This document shows, piece by piece, positions 9,499-18,779 of a stretch of DNA of 64,000 nucleotides (position 1 is its first letter; every line of letters begins with the position of its first letter). Where the stretch lies: assembly GCF_023571765.1 (NCBI RefSeq), contig NZ_JAMJXC010000003.1:310001-374000 (forward strand), given 5' to 3'. This DNA is from Xanthobacter aminoxidans (GTDB lineage: Bacteria; Pseudomonadota; Alphaproteobacteria; Rhizobiales; Xanthobacteraceae). Below the pieces are notes generated by a model. That model worked only from the letters and a program-made list of their open reading frames with translations. It made no database searches and was not told the origin of the DNA. Both the position numbers and the translations under genes were made by a program.

Positions 9499-10746
9499 AT
9501 GACCCAGCCCCACCCCGCCGTCGCCAATGGCTCCTTCGACGTGGAGCGGGTACGCGCGGATTTTCCGGCCCTGTCGCTGGAGGTGAACGGCCATCCGCTC
9601 ACCTATCTCGACAATGCCGCCTCCGCCCAGAAGCCGCGGCAGGTCATCGACCGCATGGTGACCGCCTATGAGCGGGAATATTCCAACGTCCATCGCGGCC
9701 TGCACTATCTCGCCAATGCCGCCACCGAGGCGTTCGAGCATGCCCGCGAGACGGCACGCGCCTTCCTGAACGCCGGCAGCATCGACGAGATCATCTTCAC
9801 CCGCTCCGGTACCGGCGCCATCAACACGGTGGCCTCCTCCCTCGGCCAGTCCATCGAGGCGGGCGACGAGATCGTGCTCTCCATCATGGAGCACCATTCC
9901 AACATCGTGCCGTGGCACTTCCTGCGCGAGCGCAGGGGCGCCGTCATCAAGTGGGTGCCGGTGCGGGAGGATGGCTCCTTCGACCTCGACGCCTTTAAGG
10001 CGCTGCTCGGTCCGCGCACCAAGATCGTCGCCATCACCCACATGTCCAACGTGCTGGGCACGGTGACGCCCATCAAGGAGATCGCGGCGGCGGCCCATGC
10101 GGTAGGCGCCAAGGTGGTGGTGGATGGCTGCCAGGCCATCGTCCACATGCCGGTGGACGTGCGCGACCTCGATGTCGATTTCTACGCCGTCACCGGCCAC
10201 AAGCTCTATGCCCCCACCGGCATCGGCCTGCTCTACGGCAGGAAGGAACTGCTGGAGGCGATGCCGCCCTATGAGGGCGGCGGCGAGATGATCCGCGAGG
10301 TGACGGAGGAGACCGTCACATACGGGGTACCTCCGCACCGTTTCGAGGCTGGAACACCTCCAATCGTTCAGGCCATCGGCCTTGGCGCTGCAATGGAATA
10401 TGTCCAGTCCATCGGCCGAGAGCGCATCGCCGCGCACGAGCACGATCTCTCGGCCTATGCCCACGACCGCTTGAGGGCGTTGAATTCCCTGCGGATCATC
10501 GGCACGGCGGCGGACAAGGGCGCCATCATTTCCTTCGAGATGAAGGGCGCCCATCCCCACGACGTGGCGACCATCATCGACCGCTACGGTGTCGCGGTAC
10601 GGGCCGGCACCCATTGCGCACAGCCGCTTTTGGCCCGATATGGTGCGACAGCGACATGCCGCGCATCGTTTGCTCTTTACAACACGCGCGCCGACGTGGA
10701 CCGTCTCTTTGACGCCCTCGTCAAGGCGCAGGATTTGTTCGCATGA
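9499..10746 (+). CDS. sufS: Cysteine desulfurase SufS
   Basis: A 415-residue class II cysteine desulfurase feeding sulfur to SufBCD. Key places are YLDNAASAQKP near the start, the EHHSNIVPW block, the PLP lysine K235 in VTGHKLYAPTG, and the catalytic cysteine C373 in VRAGTHCAQPLL, on a short loop as expected for SufS, which normally needs SufE or SufU as sulfur acceptor. No such acceptor is encoded in this window. The gene starts at ATG 9499 after TTGAGGACATTGCC, and its stop overlaps sufT in an ATGA. Confidence 0.95.
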   Translation: MTQPHPAVANGSFDVERVRADFPALSLEVNGHPLTYLDNAASAQKPRQVIDRMVTAYEREYSNVHRGLHYLANAATEAFEHARETARAFLNAGSIDEIIFTRSGTGAINTVASSLGQSIEAGDEIVLSIMEHHSNIVPWHFLRERRGAVIKWVPVREDGSFDLDAFKALLGPRTKIVAITHMSNVLGTVTPIKEIAAAAHAVGAKVVVDGCQAIVHMPVDVRDLDVDFYAVTGHKLYAPTGIGLLYGRKELLEAMPPYEGGGEMIREVTEETVTYGVPPHRFEAGTPPIVQAIGLGAAMEYVQSIGRERIAAHEHDLSAYAHDRLRALNSLRIIGTAADKGAIISFEMKGAHPHDVATIIDRYGVAVRAGTHCAQPLLARYGATATCRASFALYNTRADVDRLFDALVKAQDLFA

Positions 10747-11117
10747 CCGATACCAAGTCGATCGAGGCGCCGAACCAGCCGCAGATCCAGTCTCCGATCC
10801 CGGAGGCGGAGCTTGCGCGGCTCACCGACGACATCGTGATCGCCCTCAAGACGGTCTACGATCCCGAAATCCCGGTGGACATCTACGAGCTTGGCCTGAT
10901 CTACAAGGTCGATATCTCCGATGCCCGCACCGTTGCTGTGGAGATGACGCTCACCACGCCGAACTGCCCTGCCGCCGCCGAACTGCCCGGCATGGTGGAG
11001 AGCGCCGTCGCGGCCGTGCCCGGCATCTCGGACGTGAAGGTGGACATCACCTTCGATCCGCCTTGGGACCAGGGCCGCATGTCCGAGGAAGCCCGCGCCA
11101 CGCTCAACTTGTGGTGA
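10743..11117 (+). CDS. sufT: SUF-associated DUF59/MIP18 protein (SufT-type)
   Basis: A 124-residue protein of the DUF59 (MIP18/SufT) family, linked to Fe-S protein maturation. The core is KTVYDPEIPVDIYELGLIYKV followed by the conserved MTLTTPNCPAAAELPG with its single invariant cysteine, and ends VDITFDPPWDQGRMSEEARATL. About 30 residues precede the domain. It overlaps sufS by four bases (ATGA), so it is translated in the same operon. Confidence 0.92.
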   Translation: MTDTKSIEAPNQPQIQSPIPEAELARLTDDIVIALKTVYDPEIPVDIYELGLIYKVDISDARTVAVEMTLTTPNCPAAAELPGMVESAVAAVPGISDVKVDITFDPPWDQGRMSEEARATLNLW

Positions 11118-11126
11118 GCCCGCGTC

Positions 11127-11570
11127 ATGCCTGACGGGCAGGGGACCGCGCGCACCGCGCCGCCCCTCGGCCGGGTGCTGGAAACCGGCCTCTATGTTGA
11201 CGACCTAGCCCGGGCGCGCGGCTTCTACGAAGGCGTGCTTGGCCTCGTGCCCATGCTGGCCGATGCGCGTTTCGCCGCCTATCCGGTCGGCGGCACCGTG
11301 CTTCTGCTGTTCCTGCGCGGATCGGCCGACACGGCCATCGCGCTGCCCTTCGGCGGCGCGATTCCCCCGCACGATGGCGCCGGCCGGCTGCACTTCGCCT
11401 TTTCCGCCGAAGCCGCCGACATGGAACGCTGGCGCGACCACCTCACCGCGCACGGCGTCGCCATCGAGGGCGAGGTGCATTGGCCGAAGGGCGCGACGAG
11501 CCTCTATTTCCGCGATCCGGACGGAAACCTCGCCGAGATCGCGAGCCCGGGGCTCTGGGCGAATTATTAG
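11127..11570 (+). CDS. VOC (glyoxalase/bleomycin resistance fold) family protein
   Basis: A 147-residue protein with a VOC domain spanning residues 16-142: VLETGLYVDDLARARGFYEGVLGL at the start and RDPDGNLAEIASPG at the end. VOC enzymes bind a metal with His/Glu side chains. Here the usual first histidine (in H-x-ALYVxDL) is replaced by Glu in VLETGLYV, while HFAFS and the C-terminal Glu of NLAEI are present. The gene starts 10 bases after sufT and is probably the last gene of the suf transcript, with a strong terminator about 170 bases on. The substrate cannot be told. Confidence 0.8.
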   Translation: MPDGQGTARTAPPLGRVLETGLYVDDLARARGFYEGVLGLVPMLADARFAAYPVGGTVLLLFLRGSADTAIALPFGGAIPPHDGAGRLHFAFSAEAADMERWRDHLTAHGVAIEGEVHWPKGATSLYFRDPDGNLAEIASPGLWANY

Positions 11571-11587
11571 CGCACAGATTCGCCGTC

Positions 11588-11610
11588 ATCGCCCGGCTCG
11601 TCCGGGCGAT
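11588..11610. repeat. Palindromic unit (ATCGCCCGG/CCGGGCGAT)
   Basis: A perfect stem with loop CTCGT, part of the 11584-11693 element and similar in design to the palindromes at 9381, 9435 and 26338. Confidence 0.65.
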
Positions 11611-11743
11611 CCACCTTGCCGTTCGTCCGGTGCATCATGGAAAGAGCCGCCCCGGCCGAACCGTGGATACCCCGCACAAGGCGGGGGATGACGAACAGTG
11701 ATGCGGAGGGGGTCTCGTCGTGCGACCGCCAAGCCCCAAAAGA

Positions 11744-11778
11744 AAAAGGCGAGGCCCCGAGCGGGCCTCGCCTTTTTT
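11744..11778 (+). terminator. Strong intrinsic terminator downstream of the suf operon
   Basis: The stem AAAAAGGCGAGGCCC/GGGCCTCGCCTTTTT has a short loop and ends in six Ts on the plus strand. The A-run on the other side makes it usable in both directions. Confidence 0.9.
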
Positions 11779-12146
11779 AATCCACGGCTCCAGCGCTGCC
11801 TGCAGATCTAAGTCCGCTTTGGGGGCTGCGCGGCCAATCCGTGATGCCGATTCCGTATGCGCCATTAAAGGCGGCCGTCGGTCGGCTTTTTCTTACCTCT
11901 CCTCCCGAGACCTGAACCGCATTCACCGCCGTCTGGCCGGCCGGTGACGGTCCCCTTTCTTGTGCGGGGGGAAAATAGAACAAGAATCTGTCGTTTGTCA
12001 TCCTTGCGCCGCAATAAGTCGTTCGCTGCGTCGCAATATGGTTGCATGGCACCGCATTCGCGCCACTGCCCTTGTGTTTTGGCCGCCCTTCCGCTTTCAC
12101 TCCCGCCAGCCTGATTTCCCTCCGCACGAAAAGTCCGAGCCACCCG

Positions 12147-13469
12147 ATGCGACTGTCCCGCTATTTCCTTCCCATTCTGCGCGAGGTGCCCAAGGAGGCG
12201 GAGATCGTCTCGCACCGGCTGATGCTGCGCGCCGGCATGATCCGGCAGGAATCGGCCGGCATCTACGCCTGGCTGCCGTTCGGCCTGCGTGTGCTGAACA
12301 AGGTCTGCAACATCATCCGCGAGGAGCAGAATCGCGCCGGCGCCATCGAGATGCTGATGCCGACCATCCAGTCGGCGGACCTCTGGCGCGAGAGCGGCCG
12401 CTATGACGATTACGGCAAGGAGATGCTGCGCATCCGCGACCGGCACGATCGCGAGATGCTGTTCGGCCCCACCAACGAGGAGATGATCACCGAGATCGTC
12501 CGCGCCTATGTGAAATCGTACAAGGCGCTGCCCCTCAACCTCTACCACATCCAGTGGAAGTTCCGGGACGAGGTGCGCCCGCGCTTCGGCGTCTACCGCT
12601 CGCGCGAGTTCCTGATGAAGGACGCCTATTCCTTCGATCTCGACGCGGCCGGCGCCCGCCATTCCTACAACAAGATGTTCGTCGCTTATCTGCGCACCTT
12701 CGCCCGCATGGGGCTGAAAGCGATTCCGATGGTGGCGGACACGGGACCGATCGGCGGCAACCTCTCCCACGAGTTCATCATCCTCGCCTCCACCGGCGAG
12801 AGCGAGGTGTTCTGCCATGGCGACTATCTCGACATGGCGCCGCCCCCCGCCGATGTGAACTTCGACGATCCCGCCGGTCTCCAGGGCGTGTTCGACCGCT
12901 GGACGCAGCTTTATGCCGCGACCTCCGAGAAGCATGACACGGCAGCCTTCGAGGCCATCCCGGAAGACCGCCGCCTCGCCGCGCGCGGCATCGAGGTGGG
13001 CCACATCTTCTATTTCGGCACCAAATATTCCGAGCCCTTCGGCGCCAAGGTGCTGGGTCCGGACGGCAAGGAGCACACCATCCACATGGGCTCCTACGGC
13101 ATCGGCCCCTCGCGCCTCGTGGCGGCCATGATCGAGGCGTCTCACGATGAGAACGGCATCATCTGGCCGGACGCGGTCGCGCCCTTCCAGGTGGGCATCC
13201 TGAACCTCAAGGTCGGGGACAGCGCGACCGAGGCGGCCTGCGGCGCCCTTTACGCGGAATTGACCGCTGCCGGCTACGACGTGCTGTACGACGACACCGA
13301 GGAGCGCGCCGGCGCCAAGTTCGCCACCGCCGATCTCATCGGCCTGCCGTGGCAGATCTTGGTCGGGCCCAAGAGCCTCGCCGAGGGCAAGGTGGAACTG
13401 AAGCGCCGGGTGGACGGCTCGCGCGAGCTGATCGCCCCGAGCGACATTGTGGAGAGGCTGAAGGCATGA
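12147..13469 (+). CDS. proS: Prolyl-tRNA synthetase (short, alphaproteobacterial type)
   Basis: A 440-residue class II synthetase that loads proline on tRNA-Pro. Class II motifs are visible: motif 1 region [22 protein letters not shown], motif 2 [21 protein letters not shown], and motif 3 [16 protein letters not shown]. The editing insertion of the long bacterial form is absent, as is normal for Alphaproteobacteria. The C-terminal anticodon-binding domain ends with [18 protein letters not shown]. The ATG at 12147 ([19 protein letters not shown]) is the family start. The stop overlaps lolC by four bases (ATGA). Confidence 0.96.
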   Translation: MRLSRYFLPILREVPKEAEIVSHRLMLRAGMIRQESAGIYAWLPFGLRVLNKVCNIIREEQNRAGAIEMLMPTIQSADLWRESGRYDDYGKEMLRIRDRHDREMLFGPTNEEMITEIVRAYVKSYKALPLNLYHIQWKFRDEVRPRFGVYRSREFLMKDAYSFDLDAAGARHSYNKMFVAYLRTFARMGLKAIPMVADTGPIGGNLSHEFIILASTGESEVFCHGDYLDMAPPPADVNFDDPAGLQGVFDRWTQLYAATSEKHDTAAFEAIPEDRRLAARGIEVGHIFYFGTKYSEPFGAKVLGPDGKEHTIHMGSYGIGPSRLVAAMIEASHDENGIIWPDAVAPFQVGILNLKVGDSATEAACGALYAELTAAGYDVLYDDTEERAGAKFATADLIGLPWQILVGPKSLAEGKVELKRRVDGSRELIAPSDIVERLKA

Positions 13470-14767
13470 CGGCAACCCATGCGGCGGCGGCGAGGGCAGG
13501 CGGGGACACCACCGGTACGCGCCCCTTCGCCCCGTTCGAGTGGATGCTGTCGTTGCGTTATCTCCGGGCCCGCCGCAAGGAGGGCTTCATCTCCGTCATC
13601 GCCGGCTTCTCCTTCCTCGGCATCATGCTGGGGGTGGCGACGCTCATCATCGTCATGGCGGTGATGAACGGCTTCCGGCAGGAGCTGCTGGGCAAGATCC
13701 TCGGCCTCAACGGCCACGTGCTGGTACAGCCGCTGGAATCACCGCTCACCGACTACAAGGCCGTGGCCCAGCGCATCGCCGCGCTCAACGGCATCCGCAT
13801 CGCGGTGCCTCTGGTGGAGGGGCAGGCGCTGGCGTCCTCGCCCTTCGGCGCCTCGGGCGTGCTGGTGCGCGGCATGGCGGAGAAAGACCTGCGCGGGCTG
13901 CCCTCGGTCGCCCACAACATTCGCCAGGGCACGCTGGAGAATTTTGACCAGGGGCAGGGCATCGCCATCGGCAAGCGCCTCGCCGACCAATTGTCCCTGC
14001 GTGCCGGCGACAACATCACCCTCGTCGCCCCGCGCGGTGCGGTGACGCCCATGGGCACCTCTCCCCGCATCAAGGTCTACAAGATCGCCGCGGTGTTCGA
14101 GGTGGGCATGTCGGAATACGACAGCGCCTTCGTGTTCATGCCACTGCCGGAGGCGCAGGCCTATTTCAACCGCAACGGCGACGTGAACGCCATCGAGGTC
14201 TATCTCGACAATCCCGACGACGTGGGCGAACTGCGCGCCGCCATCCAGAGCGCGGCGGAGCGGCCGGTCTATCTCGTGGACTGGCGGGTGCGGAACGCCA
14301 CCTTCTTCGGCGCGCTGCAGGTGGAGCGGAACGTGATGTTCCTCATCCTCACGCTGATCGTGCTGGTGGCGGCGCTCAACATCGTCTCCGGCCTCATCAT
14401 GCTGGTGAAGGACAAGGGGCACGACATCGCCATCCTGCGCACCATGGGCGCGACGCAGGGCTCCATCATGCGCATCTTCTTCATCACCGGCGCCTCCATC
14501 GGCGTGGTGGGGACGCTTTCGGGCCTGCTGCTCGGCGTGATCGTGTGCCTCAACATCGAGAGCATCCGCCAGTTCATCTCCTGGCTCACCGCCACGGAGC
14601 TGTTCTCGCCCGAACTCTATTATTTGTCCCGCCTTCCGGCGCAGATGAATTTCGGCGAAACCTCCTCCGTGGTTCTGATGGCAATGGCGCTCTCGTTCCT
14701 GGCCACGCTCTATCCGTCCTGGCGGGCCGCCCGGCTCGATCCGGTGGAAGCCCTGAGGTACGAGTGA
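13466..14767 (+). CDS. lolC: Lipoprotein-releasing ABC transporter permease LolC/LolE
   Basis: A 433-residue inner-membrane permease of the LolCDE system, which extracts mature lipoproteins from the inner membrane for passage to LolA. It has one N-terminal membrane helix (about 42-67, in [20 protein letters not shown]), a large periplasmic MacB-like domain, and three C-terminal helices with [19 protein letters not shown], the cytoplasmic coupling segment. Alphaproteobacteria commonly use a single LolC/E-type protein, as here. The ATG at 13466 overlaps the proS stop; the open frame further upstream lies inside proS. Confidence 0.94.
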   Translation: MTATHAAAARAGGDTTGTRPFAPFEWMLSLRYLRARRKEGFISVIAGFSFLGIMLGVATLIIVMAVMNGFRQELLGKILGLNGHVLVQPLESPLTDYKAVAQRIAALNGIRIAVPLVEGQALASSPFGASGVLVRGMAEKDLRGLPSVAHNIRQGTLENFDQGQGIAIGKRLADQLSLRAGDNITLVAPRGAVTPMGTSPRIKVYKIAAVFEVGMSEYDSAFVFMPLPEAQAYFNRNGDVNAIEVYLDNPDDVGELRAAIQSAAERPVYLVDWRVRNATFFGALQVERNVMFLILTLIVLVAALNIVSGLIMLVKDKGHDIAILRTMGATQGSIMRIFFITGASIGVVGTLSGLLLGVIVCLNIESIRQFISWLTATELFSPELYYLSRLPAQMNFGETSSVVLMAMALSFLATLYPSWRAARLDPVEALRYE

Positions 14768-15504
14768 TGGACATGCCCACCCCGCCCGAAGGTCGCGGCC
14801 GCGGCCCCGGCACCGGCTCCCGTCCCCAGTTCGCGCTGGCTTTGGCCGGCGTCGTGCGGCGCTATGCGCAGGGGCAGGGGGCGCTGGAAATCCTGCGCGG
14901 CGCCGACCTCGGCATCGCCCAGGGGCAATCGGTGGCCCTCGTGGCGCCGTCCGGCTCCGGCAAATCCACCCTGCTTCACATCGCCGGACTGCTGGAGCAT
15001 TCGGACGCCGGAGAGGTGTTCATCGACGGCGCGCCCACCGCCCGCCTGCCGGATGCCGAGCGCACGCGCATCCGCCGGCTCTCCATCGGCTTCGTCTACC
15101 AGTTCCATCATCTCCTGCCCGAGTTCACGGCGCTGGAGAACGTGGCCATGCCGCAGATGATCCGCGGCCTCGCCAAGAAGGAATCGGAGACGCGGGCCAA
15201 GGAGCTGCTCTCCTATCTCGGCCTCGGCGCCCGCCTCACCCATCGCCCGTCCGAGCTGTCGGGCGGCGAGCAGCAGCGCGTCGCCATCGCCCGCGCGCTC
15301 GCCAACGCGCCACGGCTGCTGCTGGCGGACGAACCCACCGGCAATCTCGATCCCAAGACGTCCGACCACGTGTTCGGCGCCATGTCGGAGCTGGTGCGGG
15401 CCACCGGGGTGGCCGCCTTGATCGCCACCCACAATCTCGACCTCGCCGCCCGCATGGACCGGCGCGTCACCCTGCGCGAAGGCAAGGTGGTCGAGCTGGC
15501 CTGA
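14767..15504 (+). CDS. lolD: Lipoprotein-releasing ABC transporter ATPase LolD
   Basis: A 245-residue ATPase that powers LolC/E. Walker A is [11 protein letters not shown], the Q-loop region is [19 protein letters not shown] (typical of LolD), the signature is [16 protein letters not shown], and Walker B is [12 protein letters not shown]. The N-terminus has about 20 extra proline- and glycine-rich residues. The start ATG overlaps the lolC stop in TGATG. Confidence 0.95.
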   Translation: MDMPTPPEGRGRGPGTGSRPQFALALAGVVRRYAQGQGALEILRGADLGIAQGQSVALVAPSGSGKSTLLHIAGLLEHSDAGEVFIDGAPTARLPDAERTRIRRLSIGFVYQFHHLLPEFTALENVAMPQMIRGLAKKESETRAKELLSYLGLGARLTHRPSELSGGEQQRVAIARALANAPRLLLADEPTGNLDPKTSDHVFGAMSELVRATGVAALIATHNLDLAARMDRRVTLREGKVVELA

Positions 15505-15535
15505 CCGGCGCCACGGGACGCTCCCAGAGGGTGGA

Positions 15536-16336
15536 ATGGATTCGTTTTTCGCCGCCTCCAAGATGTTCTGGTTCCTCGTCGCGCCGTCCAACCTGCTGAT
15601 GCTGCTTGGCGGCCTCGGCCTCTTGCTGGCGCTCGCCAGCGGGCGGCGGTGGGGACTGGGGCTTCTCGCTGTTTCCATCGTCGGCTGGGGGGTGCTGGGC
15701 TTCTCGCCGGTGTCCAATTATCTCCTCAACCCCCTGGAGGAGCGCTTTCCCATCTACCGGGGCGATGAGCCGATCACCGGCGTGATCCTCCTGGGCGGGG
15801 CGGAGGTGCCGGAGGTGGGGCTGGCGCGCGGCGTCCCCGCCTTCGCCAATGCCGGGGAGCGGGCCATTGCTTTCGGCGCCCTGGCGCGGAAGCACCCGGA
15901 GGCGCGCCTCGCGTTCATCGGCGGCAGCGGACAGCTGTTCTCCGACGGCGTCGCCTCGGAGGCGCGGATGATGCAGATGACGCTGCCGGACCTCGGCATC
16001 GCCCCGGACCGTGTGGAATACGAGGTGAAATCCCGCAACACCGCGGAAAATGCGGAGTTTGCCAAGGAATTGCTGAAGCCCAAGCCGGGCGAGCGCTGGC
16101 TGCTGGTGACGAGCGCGTTCCACATGCCGCGTGCGGTCGGCTGCTTCCGCAAGGTGGGCTTCGACGTGATCCCCTATCCCGTCGATTTCCGCACCGCCGG
16201 CCCGAACCAGCTCAACGAGACCTTCTCGCGCACGGCGGGCGGGCTCGACATGGCGGATGTGTCGATCAAGGAGTGGGTGGGCCTCGTCGCCTACTATCTC
16301 TCGGGCAAGACCAGCGCGCTGTTTCCGGCGCCGTAA
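15536..16336 (+). CDS. YdcF/ElyC family membrane protein (DUF218)
   Basis: A 266-residue protein with two N-terminal membrane helices (about 10-32 and 38-58) and a DUF218 domain from residue 80 to 235: GVILLGGAEVPEVG, LAFIGGSGQLFSDG, the conserved SRNTAENAEF and LLVTSAFHMPRAVGCF. In Enterobacteria the relatives ElyC and SanA affect envelope carbohydrate metabolism and barrier function; the exact reaction is not settled. It follows lolD by 31 bases and may share its transcript, in keeping with an envelope role. Confidence 0.85.
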   Translation: MDSFFAASKMFWFLVAPSNLLMLLGGLGLLLALASGRRWGLGLLAVSIVGWGVLGFSPVSNYLLNPLEERFPIYRGDEPITGVILLGGAEVPEVGLARGVPAFANAGERAIAFGALARKHPEARLAFIGGSGQLFSDGVASEARMMQMTLPDLGIAPDRVEYEVKSRNTAENAEFAKELLKPKPGERWLLVTSAFHMPRAVGCFRKVGFDVIPYPVDFRTAGPNQLNETFSRTAGGLDMADVSIKEWVGLVAYYLSGKTSALFPAP

Positions 16337-16337
16337 G

Positions 16338-16640
16338 CTATTCGTCCCGCGGCAGGCCGATGCGGTAGACGCCGCGGAAATCGGTCGGGTCCACCGCCTT
16401 GCCCTTGCGATAGATCATCAGCCGGCCCTCCAGCGCGAGGCGGACGGCTACGCGGCGCACCACCGGCAGTGCCCGCTGCCATTCGTCCTTCGGCATCAGC
16501 GCCAGCGCCGCATCCATGGGGCCGATGCTCTTGCCCGGCCCGGCCTCGCCCGCGAGACGCAGGAGCAGCGCCGCGGCGGCCTCATCGTCGGGCAGAGGGG
16601 AAGGGCTGGCGGTCGAATCGGAGGGGCGGCTCTCGGTCAT
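16338..16640 (-). CDS. Small DUF3253-type protein
   Basis: A 100-residue protein. The N-terminal 20 residues are low-complexity; the remainder (IGPMDAALALMPKDEWQRALPVVRRVAVRLALEGRLMIYRKGKAVDPTDFRG) matches what I remember of DUF3253, a small winged-helix-like family often near phosphatases or hydrolases. The end VDPTDFRGVYRIGL is the most conserved part. It converges with the YdcF-like gene, stops two bases apart. Function unknown. Confidence 0.7.
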   Translation of the reverse strand: MTESRPSDSTASPSPLPDDEAAAALLLRLAGEAGPGKSIGPMDAALALMPKDEWQRALPVVRRVAVRLALEGRLMIYRKGKAVDPTDFRGVYRIGLPRDE

Positions 16641-16860
16641 GGGGAAGTCCTACCCCATCCGCGCGGATTTTCGCATGGGCAAACCCGGCGCCCCCGGATC
16701 CGGCAGCCTGTGGATTGCGGCAGTCCCGGATCTCGCATGCGAGCCGTTCGCAGGAAGCATGACGCAGGGCTTGCCCGAGCGTTCATAAATTCTTAATGAA
16801 TGTTGCGTTGCGGGGCGCTCGTCGTGCCGCGGGGACTCGTCGAAAGAGCCGCTATCCATC

Positions 16861-16998
16861 ATGGATCTCAGCCAAGGTTATGCCCATCGCCGCTCCTGCT
16901 GGGGCGTCGCGCGCACTGCGCTTGCTGTCTTTCTGGTCGCCGTCGCGGTGATCTATCTCTACGGAGGCTTCGACGCCTCCGCGCTTCGGCCCCACTGA
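16861..16998 (+). CDS. Possible 45-residue single-pass membrane peptide
   Basis: A short open frame from ATG 16861 to TGA 16998. It has a basic head (AHRRSCWGVAR), one hydrophobic helix (TALAVFLVAVAVIYLYGGF) and a short tail DASALRPH. A weak purine stretch GAAAGAG lies about 14 bases upstream. It sits in the 576-base spacer 16641-17216, which otherwise shows no gene. The helix with positive residues on one side is what a real small membrane protein looks like, but length alone gives little statistical support. Confidence 0.4.
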   Translation: MDLSQGYAHRRSCWGVARTALAVFLVAVAVIYLYGGFDASALRPH

Positions 16999-17216
16999 AC
17001 GCAGCCGCCGAGAACACCGGGCGTCTTCGCGGCCGGGGGAACGGGTTTTCCTTTACCATGGGGATTGCGCGCCGGTGCGCCGCGTTGCCTTTGTGCGGCG
17101 GACCGGACAATGATCCGCGCCCCGACCGGCAGCCGTAGGCGTATCGTGGGGGCGGGAACCGGAACAGGGACGCAGGCGTTCGCCCGCGTCCCAAGGGCTG
17201 CGTCGCGGAGGGCGCC

Positions 17217-18230
17217 ATGCTGGAATGGATGAACCGGACGCTCAGCATTCTGAACAGCAATTTCGATGTGCCGGGCTGGGTCGTGCTCGCGGCCATGGTC
17301 ATCGGGGCGGTGTTCGTCTTCGTGCTGTTCGTGCGGTCGGAGCCCAATGAAAACCCGCTGACCCTGCTCGTGCTCATCGGCATCCTGCTGGGTGGCCTGT
17401 CGGTGGGCAGCGCCATGGTCAAGCAGATCATCCAGGCTGCCGCCATCTCGGAAGCGCGCTCGCTGGAATCCCGCGCCGCCGGCCTTGATTCCGCGGCCGC
17501 GCAGACGGCGGCCCTCGGCTGCATCGGCGCCGATCCGTCCCTGACGGGGGTATGCGAGGCGGTGTTGTTCGAGCGGCCGGACACGGTGGCCGCCGCCCGC
17601 GCCATGGTCCGCGCGCGCATGGCGCTGGTCGAGGACGCCTTCGAATTCGTGCGCCGCCGCAAGGCCGACTACCTGACCGAGCGGATCATCGCTTGGCGTC
17701 GGCCGCTGGAGCAGGATCCCTACGGCCTCGTCGCTTCCGCGCTGGTGGATTTCTCCGGCTGCACGGTGAGCTATTGTCCGCAGGCCGCGATCTTCGGCGA
17801 TCCGACGCACATCATCGCCAACATGAACGAGGGGCGCTATGCCAGCCTCGTCAACAAATATACCCCGGTGTGGGAGCGCAACGCGCGCAACCGCGGCATG
17901 ACCGGGGGACCGCCGCCGCGCACCGGCCCCTTCGGCATGCTGGTGACCCAGCCTGATCCGGCCCACCCGGCCCAGCCCGGTGCCCCGGGCGTTCCCGCTC
18001 CGGCCGCGGCGGCGCCAGCCCCGGCGGCGGAAGATCCTGATGTGATCGCGCCGCCTCCCAGCGCGCCGCTGCCGCCCGCCCGCCCGGCGCGCACCCCGGC
18101 CGCGCAGGCGACGCCCCCGGCCAATCCGGCCCCGCGTCCCGCCGCACCCCGTCCGCGTCCCCAGCCTGCGGCGCCCGCCGAAGCCGAACCCGCCGGCGAG
18201 GGCGCACCCGCCGCCCCGAACGGCCAATAG
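17217..18230 (+). CDS. Hypothetical membrane protein with Pro/Ala-rich C-terminal tail
   Basis: I do not recognise this 337-residue protein. Two membrane helices lie at about 18-40 and 48-66. A middle part follows (residues 70-235) with alpha-helical character and cysteines in ALGCIGAD, TGVCEAV, SGCTVSYCPQ. The last 100 residues are almost only P, A and R and look unstructured, perhaps a wall-spanning segment. The start ATG has GGAGGG seven bases upstream. The gene lies 10 bases before the DUF1489 gene, so both may be one operon. Confidence 0.8.
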   Translation: MLEWMNRTLSILNSNFDVPGWVVLAAMVIGAVFVFVLFVRSEPNENPLTLLVLIGILLGGLSVGSAMVKQIIQAAAISEARSLESRAAGLDSAAAQTAALGCIGADPSLTGVCEAVLFERPDTVAAARAMVRARMALVEDAFEFVRRRKADYLTERIIAWRRPLEQDPYGLVASALVDFSGCTVSYCPQAAIFGDPTHIIANMNEGRYASLVNKYTPVWERNARNRGMTGGPPPRTGPFGMLVTQPDPAHPAQPGAPGVPAPAAAAPAPAAEDPDVIAPPPSAPLPPARPARTPAAQATPPANPAPRPAAPRPRPQPAAPAEAEPAGEGAPAAPNGQ

Positions 18231-18240
18231 CGCGGGCGCG

Positions 18241-18675
18241 ATGGCGCTCCACCTCATCAAGCTGTGCGTCGGCGCGACCTCCATCGCCGACCTCGAAGGC
18301 TGGATCGCCGACCGTGCCGACACAGCCCGGCGGGCCGGGGTCCCGTTCGAGCAGATCCACGTCACCCGCATGGTGCCCAGCCGCAAGGACGAGCTGATCG
18401 ACGGCGGCTCGCTCTATTGGGTCATCAAGGGCGAGGTGGCGGCACGCCAGCGCCTGCTCGAGCTGCGGACCGTGGTCGATCCGGACGGGGTGCGCCGCTG
18501 CGGCCTCGTGCTCGATCCCGCCGTCATCCGCGTGGAGCCGCGCCCCTCGCGTCCCTTCCAGGGCTGGCGCTACCTCTCCGACCGGGAGGCGCCGCGCGAT
18601 CTCGGCGCGAGCACCGGCACCGCCGATCTGCCCGAAGCCCTCAGCCGGGAGCTGCGCGATCTGGGCCTTCTCTGA
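18241..18675 (+). CDS. DUF1489 family protein
   Basis: A 144-residue soluble protein with the DUF1489 pattern: MALHLIKLCVGATSIADLEGW at the start, RMVPSRKDELIDGGSLYWVIKG in the middle and RPFQGWRYLSDREAPRDL near the end. The family is nearly confined to Alphaproteobacteria and has no assigned function. The length matches. Ten bases separate it from the upstream membrane protein gene. Confidence 0.88.
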   Translation: MALHLIKLCVGATSIADLEGWIADRADTARRAGVPFEQIHVTRMVPSRKDELIDGGSLYWVIKGEVAARQRLLELRTVVDPDGVRRCGLVLDPAVIRVEPRPSRPFQGWRYLSDREAPRDLGASTGTADLPEALSRELRDLGLL

Positions 18676-18779
18676 ACGGAATTGATGACGTTCGGTCATC
18701 TGCCGTTCAGGAAGCCTTCGCCATGGTCCGCCCCGAAACGCCAGGTGCCCCGCGCCCGGTGCCATCGAGGGAGATCCAC

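Larger units (their letters stand above)
11571..12146. other. 576-base intergenic stretch between the suf operon and proS
   Basis: It holds a palindromic composite of about 110 bases (11584-11693) bounded by CGTCATC and GATGACG, with internal stems at 11588-11610 and 11670-11686, and then the terminator listed separately. The rest, up to proS, has no convincing gene; the frame open upstream of proS shows no similarity to synthetases. A proS promoter should lie in 11900-12100, but I could not fix one. Confidence 0.6.

Noticed and set aside
14545-14766. Extension of the lolD frame into lolC
   Set aside because: The extra codons overlap lolC in another frame; the ATG overlapping the lolC stop is the usual coupled start.
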